Of a stretch of DNA of 64,000 nucleotides, positions 25,900-35,567 are shown in pieces. The stretch is from G965226155 sp965226155 (lineage in GTDB: Bacteria > Pseudomonadota > Gammaproteobacteria > Eutrophobiales > Eutrophobiaceae). The position numbers and the translations under genes were made by a program. Below the pieces are notes generated by a model. The model made no database searches and was not told the DNA's origin. It was given only the letters and a program-made list of their open reading frames with translations. Location: contig OZ245331.1 of the NCBI GenBank assembly GCA_965226155.1, positions 1,550,001 to 1,614,000 of the forward strand. The letters run 5' to 3'. Position 1 is the first letter of the stretch; each line of letters begins with the position of its first letter.

Positions 25900-26970
25900 A
25901 TGAAATTCAAATTACTTATTCTCTCCGTGTGCATATTCATTCTTAATGTAACGCCTGTGGTGTCACACCATAGCCGTACAAATTTTCTCTATAAAGAAAC
26001 TATTACTCTTGAAGGCACTGTGACGGACTACAAGTGGCGGAATCCACATATCTATATTGAAATAGAAACAACTAATGAAAATGATACCTGGCTTATTGAA
26101 GGCGGTACGCCTTCTGCGTTAAAGAGACAAGGTTGGAAAAAGGATGACATCAAAGTTGGGGACAAAATTGTTGTTGCAGGAAACCCTGATAAGAACCGTG
26201 AAAAGCGGCTCATATACATGGAGCAGATCGATCTTGAGAACGGGAAAACATTGGGTCTAGAAAGCGGTCTCAGGCAATTATCGCTCACTGGTAAACCACC
26301 ACGAGGTCAGATAATAAATTACGCGATTGATCCAAACGTGGCGCCTTCACTGGATTACTCTGGCACCTGGGCACGTGGCCCTAACACATTTATAACCCAT
26401 CTAATATTCGAACCGCCGATCGGATGGCCATTGACCAAACTTGGAGAAGAACAGCTTGCTCGCTATAACGATCACGATAGTCCTGCTTACTACTGTATTG
26501 AGAGGGGGTTGCCATTTTTTGCTGTTCATCCCTATTCTTTATTGTGGGAACGTTATGAAGATCGGATTGAGATCAGTTTGCAAAACTCGACTTCAACGCG
26601 AACGTTGTATTTAAATCAGTCCGAGTATCCCAACAATATTGAACCCACTCTGGGAGGCCATTCCATCGCGCATTTTGATAAAGAAGGCAGTCTCGTTGTC
26701 GACAGTATCGGGTTCCCTGACAACGTAAGATGGGGTCTTGCCCCAGGCGTGGATTCAAGTAGCCAAAAACGGTTGACGGAACGTTATTCATTGAGCGAAG
26801 ATGGTCTGAGGATGACGCTTTCAATCATCTTCGAGGATCCGGTATATTTAACAGAGCCGGTGGCAGTAACTGGGTCATACAAAAAGATTGCAGATGATCC
26901 GTTTGACCCTTACGAATGTGACCTAGAGGCTGCCAAGAGAAATTTGGCCCCACCATTGAACAAGCCTTAG
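25900..26970 (+). CDS. DUF6152-type secreted protein, paralogue 1
   Basis: A 356-residue exported protein with a signal peptide (MKFKLLILSVCIFILNVTPVVS) directly before the HHSRTNF motif. Residues 24-115 form the DUF6152 domain (GTVTDYKWRNPHIYIEIE, TWLIEGGTPSALKRQGWKKD, VGDKIVVAGNPDK), an OB-like fold of unknown role. The remaining 240 residues form a conserved domain with CIERGLPFF and an end DDPFDPYECDLEAA. Two paralogues share this architecture at 28366 and 40812. Function is not known; such genes are numerous in some marine gammaproteobacteria. Next gene (DsrE-like) starts 29 bases on. Confidence 0.8.
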   Translation: MKFKLLILSVCIFILNVTPVVSHHSRTNFLYKETITLEGTVTDYKWRNPHIYIEIETTNENDTWLIEGGTPSALKRQGWKKDDIKVGDKIVVAGNPDKNREKRLIYMEQIDLENGKTLGLESGLRQLSLTGKPPRGQIINYAIDPNVAPSLDYSGTWARGPNTFITHLIFEPPIGWPLTKLGEEQLARYNDHDSPAYYCIERGLPFFAVHPYSLLWERYEDRIEISLQNSTSTRTLYLNQSEYPNNIEPTLGGHSIAHFDKEGSLVVDSIGFPDNVRWGLAPGVDSSSQKRLTERYSLSEDGLRMTLSIIFEDPVYLTEPVAVTGSYKKIADDPFDPYECDLEAAKRNLAPPLNKP

Positions 26971-26999
26971 CAGTTTTTAATATTATATTGAGAGATACT

Positions 27000-27353
27000 A
27001 TGCACTATGTAATTTCAACAACCTGTGGACCAACAGACACAACTCGTGCATCTCTACCTTTTATATTTGCCGCATCAGCATTACAAGCTGGTGATACAGT
27101 TATGATCATGTTGTTTCATGATTCGGTCACGATTGCTCTAGAAGGTGCATATGAAAAAATGATTCCCTTTGGACCACCGCCACGATTCGATGAAGTTATT
27201 TCCAATAAAAATGCTGAAATAATTGTTTGTAAACCTTGCGCTGAAGCACGAGTTATCCATGGTAAGATGCTTAGAGCCAATTGTTCGATGGGAGGAATGA
27301 ATGAATTCCATCAACATGCTTCCAGACCGGATGCTAAAGTCGTCACTTTCTAA
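27000..27353 (+). CDS. DsrE/DsrF-like family protein
   Basis: A protein of 117 residues from the ATG chosen here (an in-frame TTG four codons earlier has no better site). The fold pattern is HYVISTTCGPTDTTRASLPFIFAASALQAGDTVMI, then LFHDSV, then KNAEIIVCKPCAEARVI, which is the DsrE-like layout with a cysteine pair CKPC in place of the single sulfur-carrying cysteine. DsrE proteins relay sulfur or bind small molecules. With an APS reductase elsewhere in the window a sulfur role is possible but not shown. Confidence 0.7.
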   Translation: MHYVISTTCGPTDTTRASLPFIFAASALQAGDTVMIMLFHDSVTIALEGAYEKMIPFGPPPRFDEVISNKNAEIIVCKPCAEARVIHGKMLRANCSMGGMNEFHQHASRPDAKVVTF

Positions 27354-27397
27354 TTAAAAAACAGCCATTCAATTAAATCTAAGTGATTGAGCATCTT

Positions 27398-27427
27398 AAT
27401 GTTCGCTATTGGCACAAAGCAGACATT
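27398..27427. repeat. Dispersed palindromic repeat, copy B
   Basis: Reads AATGTTCGCTATT...AAAGCAGACATT. It differs from copy E (46858) at one of 30 bases although they are 19 kb apart. It lies 45 bases after the DsrE-like gene. Confidence 0.8.
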
Positions 27428-27521
27428 TAAAAAAAGTCATCATCTATTCGCCATACTACTTAGTAAGATTTCAAGCATATAGCAGTACATTAGTTAAATA
27501 ACCTAAATTGAGAGGTTTATC

Positions 27522-27911
27522 ATGTCAAAGATAATCCACCAAGAAATCTCATTCACCACTAACCCCGAGCAGATATATGAAGCGCTTACAAATTCTAAAC
27601 ACTTTGGTGAGCTTACAAAAGCTGCTGCTAAAATTGACCTCGTTCCCGGTGGGCAATTTCATGCTTTGATGGAATGATTACAGGTCAAACTATTGAAGCT
27701 ATTCCTGCTAGTAGGTTAGTGCAAGCGTGCGTGTTGGTAATTGGGGCCTGGGATCTATTCTATCGTTAAATTTGAGCTTGAAAAGTTGAATTACACTGAA
27801 ACGAAATTGATCTTTGAACAAACAGGGTTTCCGGAGGAACATAGGAATCATTTAGACCAAGGTTGGCATGATAGATACTTGGAACCACTAAAGAAATATT
27901 TAAATGCCTAG
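27522..27911 (+). pseudogene. SRPBCC (AHSA1-type) domain protein, broken by frameshifts
   Basis: Reading the three frames in turn restores one AHSA1/SRPBCC protein of about 130 residues: MSKIIHQEISFTTNPEQIYE, then FDGMITGQTIEAIP, then a short RVGNWG block, then GIYSIVKFELEKLNYTETKL and FEQTGFPEEH...GWHDRYLEPLKKYL. Shifts are needed near 27670 (a lost T after GCT), near 27727 (QA[W]R) and near 27750 (GP G). Each is a one-base loss. The first frame stops at codon 52. Members bind hydrophobic ligands or act in hormone-like stress responses. The last codons overlap the start of the next open frame. Confidence 0.8.
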
Positions 27912-28361
27912 TAAATCAGAAATGCATAATCCAGAAGTTGATCGTAGACCTTTGCACCTATGGGTGATTGGTGTCGTCGCACTCTTGTGGAATGCCATGG
28001 ATGCATTTGACTATGTAATGACACAGACAAAGAATGAAGCGTATATGAGCGCCTTTACACTTGAACAACTATCTTTTTTTACGGTTTTCTAGCTTGGGTG
28101 GTTGTAGCTTGGGCTGTTGCAGTATGGAGCGGCGTATTTGGTGCTTTGCTGTTGCTATTTCGGCGCCGTCTTTCGGTTTGGGTGTTCCTTGTCTCGCTTA
28201 TAGCGATGGTGACCACCGCATTCCACAATTATATCTTATCCAATGGAATCGTGGTGATGGGAGATCTATTTTCTTTGGTATTTACTGCTGTGATATTCCT
28301 TATTGCGCTTGCACTGGTTTTTTACGCTCGCGCAATGCATAAACAGGACATTCTTGTCTAA
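27904..28361 (+). pseudogene. Integral membrane protein of about 150 residues, split by a frameshift
   Basis: Two consecutive frames (27904-28092 and 28098-28361) join into one four-helix membrane protein if one T is added to the run of seven T at 28074-28080: LEQLSFF + YGFLAWVVVAWAVAVW. The first part has LHLWVIGVVALLWNAMDAFDYVMTQ, the second LFRRRLSVWVFLVSLIAMV. Proteins of this pattern are known to me as short membrane proteins sometimes labelled sugar transporter without proof. It ends four bases before the second DUF6152 gene and shares its orientation. Broken gene or homopolymer error. Confidence 0.7.
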
Positions 28362-28365
28362 ATTA

Positions 28366-29457
28366 ATGAAGTCCACACAATTCATACTAATAGTGTGTAT
28401 ATCCGTTTTTAATGTAACGACGGTAATGTCTCACCATGGTCGCTCTAACTTTTTATTTGATGTCAGCATCACATTGGAAGGTAAGATAGTCGATTATAAA
28501 TGGAGGAATCCACACATCTATATAGAAATACAGAGGGCAAATGAGAACAACGATACGGAAACATGGCTCATCGAAGGTGGTACGCCTACCGCTTTATTAA
28601 GGCAAGGATGGCAGAAAGATTCCATTAAACTTGGGGATAAAGTTGTAATTATTGGAAATCCAGATCGAGATAGAGCAAGGAAATTTCTATTACTTGCTCA
28701 AATAACCCGTGAAGATGGTGAATCATTTAATGTATCTAATAGCAAAAGGTTTAACTCAAGAAACAAAATTCCTGTTGGAAAACTGCCTCCGAGCAAAAAT
28801 GATACATCGACTACTAATCTAAAAGTCGCACATTTACAAGATTTTTCAGGCACATGGAGACCCGGCCCAAGCAACTTTGTGACAGGCGAGTATTACATGC
28901 CACCAACTGATTGGCCGCTGACTAAACTGGGTGAAGAGCAGGTTGCTGGTTTTAATCGCCTTGATAACCCTTCATTTGAATGTTTGGAAAGAGGGTTGCC
29001 ATTTTTCCCTGTCAAGAATTATGATTTTTTGTGGTCACGCTTTGATGACCGGATTGAAATAACTCAACAACAATACGCATCGACCAGAACGATTTATTTA
29101 AATCAGGATACACATTCCGATGACCTTAACCCGAGTCTGTTGGGCCATTCCATCGCACGTATTGATGACGATGGTAGTCTGTTAGTGGATACTGTTGATT
29201 TTCCAGATAATGTGAAATGGGGACTTGCCCCCGGCCTAGATTCAAGTGAGCAAAAACATATTAGTGAACGTTATGCACTTAATAAGGATGGCCTTGGAAT
29301 AGAGTTTATAATTACGATTGAAGACCCAATATATCTGAAGGAGCCAGTAACGATTAATGGAAGTTATTTTAAGGTTGCTGATGATCCGTTTGAACCCTAT
29401 GCCTGTGACTTGGAAGCAGCAGGCAGACACAAACCCTCAGCATTGAATACACCTTAG
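28366..29457 (+). CDS. DUF6152-type secreted protein, paralogue 2
   Basis: From the ATG chosen (MKSTQFILIV) the protein has 363 residues with a signal peptide ending before HHGRSNF; the open frame begins 21 codons upstream inside the membrane-protein gene, but the hydrophobic leader starts here. The DUF6152 domain (KIVDYKWRNPHIYIEIQ, TWLIEGGTPTALLRQGW) is followed by the second conserved domain (CLERGLPFFPV, IYLNQDTHSDDLNPSLLGHS, DDPFEPYACDLEAA). Close in sequence to the genes at 25900 and 40812, so a product of duplication. Downstream metallo-beta-lactamase gene follows by 24 bases. Confidence 0.8.
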   Translation: MKSTQFILIVCISVFNVTTVMSHHGRSNFLFDVSITLEGKIVDYKWRNPHIYIEIQRANENNDTETWLIEGGTPTALLRQGWQKDSIKLGDKVVIIGNPDRDRARKFLLLAQITREDGESFNVSNSKRFNSRNKIPVGKLPPSKNDTSTTNLKVAHLQDFSGTWRPGPSNFVTGEYYMPPTDWPLTKLGEEQVAGFNRLDNPSFECLERGLPFFPVKNYDFLWSRFDDRIEITQQQYASTRTIYLNQDTHSDDLNPSLLGHSIARIDDDGSLLVDTVDFPDNVKWGLAPGLDSSEQKHISERYALNKDGLGIEFIITIEDPIYLKEPVTINGSYFKVADDPFEPYACDLEAAGRHKPSALNTP

Positions 29458-29481
29458 ACTTGTAGTACGAAGGAGAGAGGT

Positions 29482-30360
29482 ATGAAAAACCATCTTATCA
29501 CCTCAATAATCATTGGGATTTTTACACTCTCTGGATTCACAACCAGCGTCACCGCACAACAAAGCCAGCAACCTGCCAAACGCTCTATCGAAAAAATCAA
29601 AGGCGATATCTATCGGGCTCAGAATAATCAGCACTATACGGTATTTTTTGTTACCGAAGAGGGCATTATTATGTCCGATCCCCTTAATAAGGAATTTGCC
29701 AGCTGGTTAAAGCAAGAGCTGAATAAACGTTTTGCTAAACCGGTAAAGTATGTGTTGTATTCTCACCATCATTGGGATCATGCATCGGGCGGCGATGTAT
29801 TTAAGGACACAGCAACATTTTTTGGTCATGAAAACATGCTTGCTCATCTAGAGCCATCGACCCTTGATCCAAAATTAGCCAATGTGAGGAAACCGGATGT
29901 TGTCTATCAAGATAAACTCGTCGTCTCACTCGGCGGTAAAACTGTTGAAATGCACTACACTGGCAAGAACCATTCGGATGACATGTCGGTATTGTACTTT
30001 GCAGAAGAAAAGGCTGTCTTTGTCGTCGACTTTATTACTGTAAAGCGTTTGCCATGGCGTCACATGTCAGGGTTTTATCCTGACTGGATTGATTCCATCA
30101 AGGTTGTTGAAGCGATCGATTTTGATATCCTAATCCCAGGGCATGATGATGTTGGCATCAAGCAGGATGCCGCCGATCACCGGGGCTATATTGAAGATAT
30201 GATCACGGTAGTCAAGAAAGGAATCGAAGCAGAGAAGAGCCTTGAGGAACTGCAAGAGACTATCACTATGGACGCTTATAAGAACTGGGGTCGGTATGAT
30301 ACATGGCTTATAGAAAATGTTACCGGTATATATAACATCTTCAGTGAAGAGAATAAGTAA
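29482..30360 (+). CDS. Secreted metallo-beta-lactamase fold hydrolase
   Basis: A 292-residue protein with a signal peptide (MKNHLITSIIIGIFTLSGF, likely cut near VTAQQ). The MBL fold is clear: SHHHWDHASGG (zinc ligands H-x-H-x-D-H), a further His in KNHSDDMSV, Asp in VFVVDFI and the last His in PGHDDVG. It is nearest in appearance to periplasmic MBL hydrolases that follow quinoprotein or soxH-like systems rather than to antibiotic-degrading enzymes, but substrate is unknown. GAAGGAGAG precedes the start. Located right after a DUF6152 gene. Confidence 0.8.
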   Translation: MKNHLITSIIIGIFTLSGFTTSVTAQQSQQPAKRSIEKIKGDIYRAQNNQHYTVFFVTEEGIIMSDPLNKEFASWLKQELNKRFAKPVKYVLYSHHHWDHASGGDVFKDTATFFGHENMLAHLEPSTLDPKLANVRKPDVVYQDKLVVSLGGKTVEMHYTGKNHSDDMSVLYFAEEKAVFVVDFITVKRLPWRHMSGFYPDWIDSIKVVEAIDFDILIPGHDDVGIKQDAADHRGYIEDMITVVKKGIEAEKSLEELQETITMDAYKNWGRYDTWLIENVTGIYNIFSEENK

Positions 30361-30431
30361 ATAGGGATAATATCTGTCCTTGTAGGTACACCAGCTCAAC
30401 TAACAAAAAAACTGGGGTCAGTCCTTACTTA

Positions 30432-31022
30432 TTAGTTGATTTCTTTTGTAATCTCGGCAAGTGAGTGGGATGCATGTAGTGGTTCATATACCCTTTTCCC
30501 AAGTACCTTTCCGATTTGTGAACTGGAGAATAGCCCCCGGATTTGTATTTTTTCCTTTTCGTTATTTTCGACAACGAGGATATGAGGTCTATCCAGCTCC
30601 TTGAGTGTACTGATCACATGTCTCACCAGAGATTGCTCCACGTAGTCGAGATCGACAGCAGGTGTGCCGCTTATCGGGGTCATTATCATTTCGACAGTGA
30701 TATCTTTGTGTTTAATGCCTGTATCTTCTGTGTACTTGACAGATTTTTCACCTTGTAGGTCGTATGAAGTGATAATACCTTGGATATCATCATGTTCGTC
30801 GGTGATCAATAATAACCGGACGCCCATAGTTTTCATTCGGTCCAGTGCTGAATCGGCACTGGTAAACGGTTCGACCGTAATTGGACGTATAGTTGTAAAA
30901 TCAGTCATAACCTCTGTGGCGGGGCTGTTTTCCGTTATCGGATTTTTATCAAGCCCCGGCCTGATGCAAGGCAGGTTTTTGCCAATGTTCACCAGTGGTA
31001 TAGTCTTGATTTCTACGCTCAC
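30432..31022 (-). CDS. CBS domain protein
   Basis: A 196-residue soluble protein with two CBS motifs: the first about 36-95 (EVMTDFTTIRPITVEPFTSADSALDRM ... LITDEHDDIQGIITSYDL), the second about 105-185 (EMIMTPISGTPAVDLDYVEQ ... VVENNEKEKIQIRGLFSSSQI). CBS pairs bind adenosine nucleotides and regulate a partner. No effector domain is attached. It is a single gene, divergent from the universal stress protein at 31424 over a 400-base gap, convergent with the metallo-beta-lactamase gene. Confidence 0.8.
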   Translation of the reverse strand: MSVEIKTIPLVNIGKNLPCIRPGLDKNPITENSPATEVMTDFTTIRPITVEPFTSADSALDRMKTMGVRLLLITDEHDDIQGIITSYDLQGEKSVKYTEDTGIKHKDITVEMIMTPISGTPAVDLDYVEQSLVRHVISTLKELDRPHILVVENNEKEKIQIRGLFSSSQIGKVLGKRVYEPLHASHSLAEITKEIN

Positions 31023-31423
31023 GTAGCACCTCTCTCTGCTGGATAAAATCGCTTTGGTACAGACGTCAATGACTATCAGGTCCTTTTACATATTCTAGCG
31101 CATCCGCCGGGATATGCACGGTAGTTTGCCTGAAATCTCGGCAATCCCTACCAATAAGGGATAAGAATAAGAATTGATTCATAGTATTTTGAAAAGTAGC
31201 AATTAGCAATATTGGTGTGTGATACATCACCGGCTTCCCCTAACACAAACTTTAATATTCAGCATGTCCAATGTCCTCTTTTAGCACAAAGTAGACATCA
31301 TTTTTCCTTCACACCTACGGCAGATTATCAGCTTTTGATATCTACTGGTGTATTAGATAATATCTACTGTATATGTCATTACCCTTGGCATAATATAAAA
31401 TTAAAAATAATGAGGAAAATTGC
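31023..31423. other. Intergenic region between divergent CBS and universal stress genes
   Basis: 401 bases, AT-rich, no open frame of note. It holds palindromic repeat copy C (31270-31299). A -10-like TATAAA at 31394-31399 and a ribosome site GAGGA at 31412 precede the universal stress gene. I see no riboswitch or RNA gene. Confidence 0.5.
31270..31299. repeat. Dispersed palindromic repeat, copy C
   Basis: AATGTCCTCTTTT...CAAAGTAGACAT, the most diverged of the five copies (two changes in the left arm and one in the right arm versus the TGTCCGC/GCGGACA core). Lies between two divergent genes. Confidence 0.7.
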
Positions 31424-31861
31424 ATGGTAAACATCTCTCGAATATTACATCCAACTGATTTTAGTGAGAATTCGAAACTTGCCCTGCAGCACGCCTGTGT
31501 TCTAGCTGAGCAGTTTAGTGCGGAACTACACTTACTATTTGTTGTGACTGAAGCTTCTATTAAGGTGGCTCCTTCGGTTAAGAACTTTATTCCTGATGAA
31601 TATCGAGATGAAATTAAGCAAGAGTTTGAGGATAAACTGAAAGAGTTATCTGTTACTGAAAACCTAATTGTTGTGCGTAAAACAGTTGAAGGCAAGGAAT
31701 CTGCAGAGATAATTCAGTATGCAAAAGATAATAAGATTGATCTCATTGTGATGAGTACACATGGACGTTCTGGATTAAGTAAAATTCTCATTGGCAGTGT
31801 TTCTTATGATGTTGTGCGAAAATCCAAATGTTCAGTATTAACTATTTATCCCGATGGTTAA
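31424..31861 (+). CDS. Universal stress protein (UspA family)
   Basis: A 145-residue single-domain Usp: N-terminal RILHPTDFSENSKLALQHA, central VVRKTVEGKESAEIIQYA and the nucleotide-binding stretch VMSTHGRSGLSKILIGSVS, close to the G-x2-G-x9-G(S/T) motif of ATP-binding members with Ser in place of the first Gly. Such proteins respond to starvation or stress. The D-P-T at the start is an H-P-T-D here, still in the family range. Start ATG follows GAGGA. Confidence 0.85.
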   Translation: MVNISRILHPTDFSENSKLALQHACVLAEQFSAELHLLFVVTEASIKVAPSVKNFIPDEYRDEIKQEFEDKLKELSVTENLIVVRKTVEGKESAEIIQYAKDNKIDLIVMSTHGRSGLSKILIGSVSYDVVRKSKCSVLTIYPDG

Positions 31862-32040
31862 TAGACCAGCAACCCTTAACACTCTAGCAAGCGACATTAG
31901 AAGTTTATAACAACATAAAAAGGGATTGTGCCAACCAAAGTCGGTTGTTAAGTTAAGAACTATCCTATACAAAATTTCATAACAAATTCAATACCTTTAA
32001 ATTTAAGGCTTCAGTATATTGTCACAATTTCCCTATCTGA

Positions 32041-34107
32041 TTTTTTCTTTCAGGCGTTTCTGCACTCATTTTTGAAAACCTATGGTTCCGACTGGCTTGG
32101 TTAAGCGTAGGTAATAGTGTTTTGGGTGCAGCTGTTGTTTTAGCTGGTTTTATGGGTGGCCTTGGACTTGGCAACTGGCTCATAGCTCGTTATGGCCATT
32201 GTATTTTGAGACCGATCCAATTCTATGTCGCATTGGAAATTCTCATTGGGACAACTGGCCTACTTCTTGTTTTAATATTTCCGTTTCTACCGAAGTTACT
32301 ATCCCCATTGTTTCAATTATTTTTAGAGCAACCATTTCTATTAAATCATTCGCGCATATCTAGCACTTTTATTTTGTTATTGATTCCAACAATAGCCATG
32401 GGTGCAACATTGCCACTTATGGTCAAGATAGTATGTAATGTAGATAAAAATTATGGGTTTGTACTTGGACGCCTTTATGGTTGGAATACTCTTGGTGCTG
32501 TTTTTGGGGTAATACTTTGTGAGTTTATTCTAATAGAGTGGCTAGGTATAAGAAATTCCAGTTTTATAGCAGTAATATTTAACTTGGCTGCAATATTGTT
32601 GGCATTACGTCTTATAGCTAATATTGATAGTCCTAAGATTTTTATTTCTTCCGGTCACGAGACATACAATAAAAGGTTACAAATCCCTATCGCTGGTTGG
32701 AGAATGCTCTGCGCAATATTTTTAATTGGCATGCTACTTTTAGCATTAGAAGTTATCTGGTTCAGGTTTCTTTTGCTAACAAAATCTGGGACAAGCGTAA
32801 CTTTTGCAGTCATGCTTGCTTTAGTTCTTACAGGAATTGGCTTAGGCGGACTTTTTTCATCTTGGTTATATAAAAGACAACTAAGCATCACTAGTTACTC
32901 TAATGAACTAGCATTGCTAGGTGGCATATTCACGGCTGTTACATACATATGTTTTGACCTGATCTATTTCAACTATGTTCAGAAAACTGAGCCATCGCTC
33001 TTAGTATTTTTGATATATGCATCATTCCTTATACTGCCTAATTCAGTTATATCTGGAATGATATTTACAACATTAGGACAATCTATAAAACATTTTATAC
33101 CTGTGGAAACCTCAGCAATTGGCATGCTAACACTGTCAAATACAATTGGCGCAATGATAGGAGCATTAATTGCAGGATTTGTATTGCTGTCGGTAGTGGG
33201 AATGGAAAATTCATTTTGGTTGGTTACCCTAGGTTATGGTCTTGTTGCATTTATGATCCCAAATATTGGCAGCTCATATTCAAAACGAAAAGTTGTATTA
33301 AAATATTCATTACAAAGTGTTTTATTGCTATTCATCATCTTCTTTCCATTTGGATTGATGAAAGAGTTCCATTTTCAAAAAGTATTTGAAAGATGGGGCG
33401 CATCAAAAGTCATTGCAATAAAAGAGGGACTTGTTGCTACAAATTCTTACTTTTTATATGAAGTTTTGGGTAAACCTTACTTCTACCGTTTGATGACCAA
33501 TGGTCACTCCATGTCTGGCACATCCTTGTTTGCGACTCGCTATATGAAGTTATTTGTATACTGGCCAATAGCCTTGCACCCAGAGCTAAAGAATGCATTG
33601 TTAATCAGCTATGGTGTTGGATCAACAGCAAAAGCGTTAGTTGATACATCAACTCTAGACTCAATCGATATCGTGGACATATCAAAAGATATACTCGATA
33701 TGAGTTCAATTCTATATCCAAATCCTAAAGATCATCCGCTAAATGACATACGTGTAAAATTGCATATAGAAGATGGACGTTTTTTTCTTCAGACATCAGA
33801 AAAAAAGCATGACCTTATAACAGGTGAACCTCCACCACCAAAATTAAACCAAATTGTAAATTTATATACTCAAGAATACTTTCAGCTTATTTATAACCAT
33901 TTAAATAAAGGAGGAATAACGACATACTGGCTACCCGCACATCAACTACAATCAATTGAAAGTAAATCTACAATAAAAGCATTTTGCAATGTATTTAAAG
34001 ATTGTTCTCTTTGGACAGGTGCGGGCCTAGAGTGGATGTTAATCGGCACAAAAAATTTGATTGGCCCAGGAACTGTAGAAAAATTTACAAAACAATGGAA
34101 TGAATGA
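32041..34107 (+). pseudogene. Fused membrane/spermidine synthase-like protein, main part (broken)
   Basis: The frame 32122-34107 (TTG-initiated in an ORF call) lacks a proper start; reading upstream in frame gives FFLSGVSALIFENLWFRLAW, the usual first membrane helix of this family, then a TGA at 32038. In another frame just upstream stands QFPYLIF, so one or two T have been lost from the T-run at 32041-32046. The part seen here has about twelve hydrophobic segments and then a spermidine-synthase Rossmann domain (ISYGVGSTAKALVD, LITGEPPPPK, YFQLIYNHLNKGGITTYWLP). It ends at an in-frame TGA (34105-34107), after which homology continues in the same frame. Confidence 0.75.
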
Positions 34108-34851
34108 AGTAGGCTTGAAGAATTGCGAAATCTAGGGGTAGAGAATCCAATGCAGCTTGGCACTTTATTTTTAGCTGATGCTCCAATATTAAGGGATGTT
34201 ACTTTTAACACTCAACCATTAACAGATAATTACCCGAATCGATTGTTATCAAGCAAAAAAACATTACAGGAAAATGTAGCTTTCTACTATTTTATGATGG
34301 AACAGAACTCTACACGAGAAAGATTTGAAAAAAGTAATTTTATAGATCGAATTTGGCCTGAGCAATTAAGAGAAGAAACTTTAGAATATTTTGACTATCA
34401 GGGGATTAGGTCTGAAGCTTTCATTAGAGGGGCCTCTCTTGATAAAATTAGCTTTAATGATCTTCATAAGATTCTTATAGATACATATTTGGAATCACTA
34501 CCGCTATGGATTTTAGATAGTAATTATATTGAACAATCCATTGTTAGTGAACTTATAGAAGAAGATAGTTCGTCACCAGAAATTTTCCCTATCTTGGCTA
34601 AACAGGCAATTTCTCGACGAGATTATCAGGCTGCAATAAATCATATTGAAGAATATCTTAATGCAGCGCCTGTGGCTGATAGTCATTATGTCTACCCTTT
34701 GTATATATATACATTAAGCATGAATGGAAGTATCACTAAAGCAAATATACTCTCGAATAGATTATTCGGGATTTTTGGGACTAATGAAACATACATTAAA
34801 TATTTTGAATGGATGCAAGATACATTTGGCTTGGAAATTCAGGATCTGTAA
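34108..34851 (+). pseudogene. Fused spermidine synthase-like protein, C-terminal part after an in-frame TGA
   Basis: Directly after the TGA at 34105-34107 the same frame continues SRLEELRNLGVENPMQLGTL, FLADAPILRDVT, PLTDNYPNRL, which is the ordinary continuation of the synthase domain, then a helical TPR-like tail to 34851. So one gene of roughly 935 codons is interrupted by a single stop. As the first Met after the stop is 5 codons on, this part might be translated by itself, but it lacks the catalytic half. TGG to TGA is a one-base change. I see no sign of a selenocysteine insertion structure. Confidence 0.7.
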
Positions 34852-34930
34852 AATTTTATTAATAAAATATTTTATTGATTTTCTAATCGAGAACCGTCTA
34901 GCAAAATAAGATCTGAATAATGTTAGTTAC

Positions 34931-35338
34931 TTATGGTTTCTCTTCAAGTTTCAGGATAGAATCTACCAAAGCGCCGGCCGCGATATGTTCAATAAGTGTT
35001 CCAGCAAACCAACTCCATGCTAGTGAGATGGGAATGGGCATGTATGAGTAAGAACCGAATCCCATGGAAATACCAACTGCCAAACCAAGAATCCCGCCAA
35101 ACTTTATTCCGGTTAAAAGCGATTTTTTATTTATGAAGTAGCCATAGATCACGACGAAACAGACAGAATAAGCAAATGTGACAAAGGTCATGACTGGCAT
35201 GTTCATCTCTTCCATAGGACGCCATAATGACGCTGTAGCTTCATATATTGATTGTAGAAGAATCCCATGGATTACGAAATCGAGTACTGACCATACTATA
35301 AATATAACAATGACAGAAATTATTGAGCGTTTCATCAT
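34931..35338 (-). CDS. Four-helix membrane protein of unknown function
   Basis: A 135-residue protein with four hydrophobic segments (IISVIVIFIVWSVLDFVIH, MTFVTFAYSVCFVVIYGYF, GIKFGGILGLAVGISMGFG, SLAWSWFAGTLIEHIAAGALV). The short loop LLQSIYEATASLWRPMEEMNM between helices 1 and 2 is a pattern I have seen in uncharacterised gammaproteobacterial membrane proteins. No enzyme motif. Strong site AAGGAGAGAA precedes the ATG. Function unknown. Confidence 0.7.
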   Translation of the reverse strand: MMKRSIISVIVIFIVWSVLDFVIHGILLQSIYEATASLWRPMEEMNMPVMTFVTFAYSVCFVVIYGYFINKKSLLTGIKFGGILGLAVGISMGFGSYSYMPIPISLAWSWFAGTLIEHIAAGALVDSILKLEEKP

Positions 35339-35567
35339 TTGTTTCTCTCCTTAAAAATAGGGATACTAACCTTTCAAAATATCTAGACGAAAATTAACAG
35401 ATTTTCCGATATAATTATTTGTTTTGATATAATGATTAGTTTAAGTGTAGTCTAATAATCCAGTCAATAAAGCATTAGAAAGCTAAGCTAAAAATAGAGA
35501 CTAGAATTTGAAATATAAGCTGTGAAAAGCAGTTTTATTACTAACCAAATTTTGGGGGAGAATTAAC

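Noticed and set aside
28061..28342. 93-codon plus-strand open frame
   Set aside because: Alternate frame of the membrane-protein gene; the frame 28098-28361 has a far better membrane-protein composition.
34105..34107. TGA as selenocysteine or recoded codon
   Set aside because: No SECIS-like hairpin is evident after it, residues around it are not a redox motif, and the same gene has a second lesion at its 5' end.
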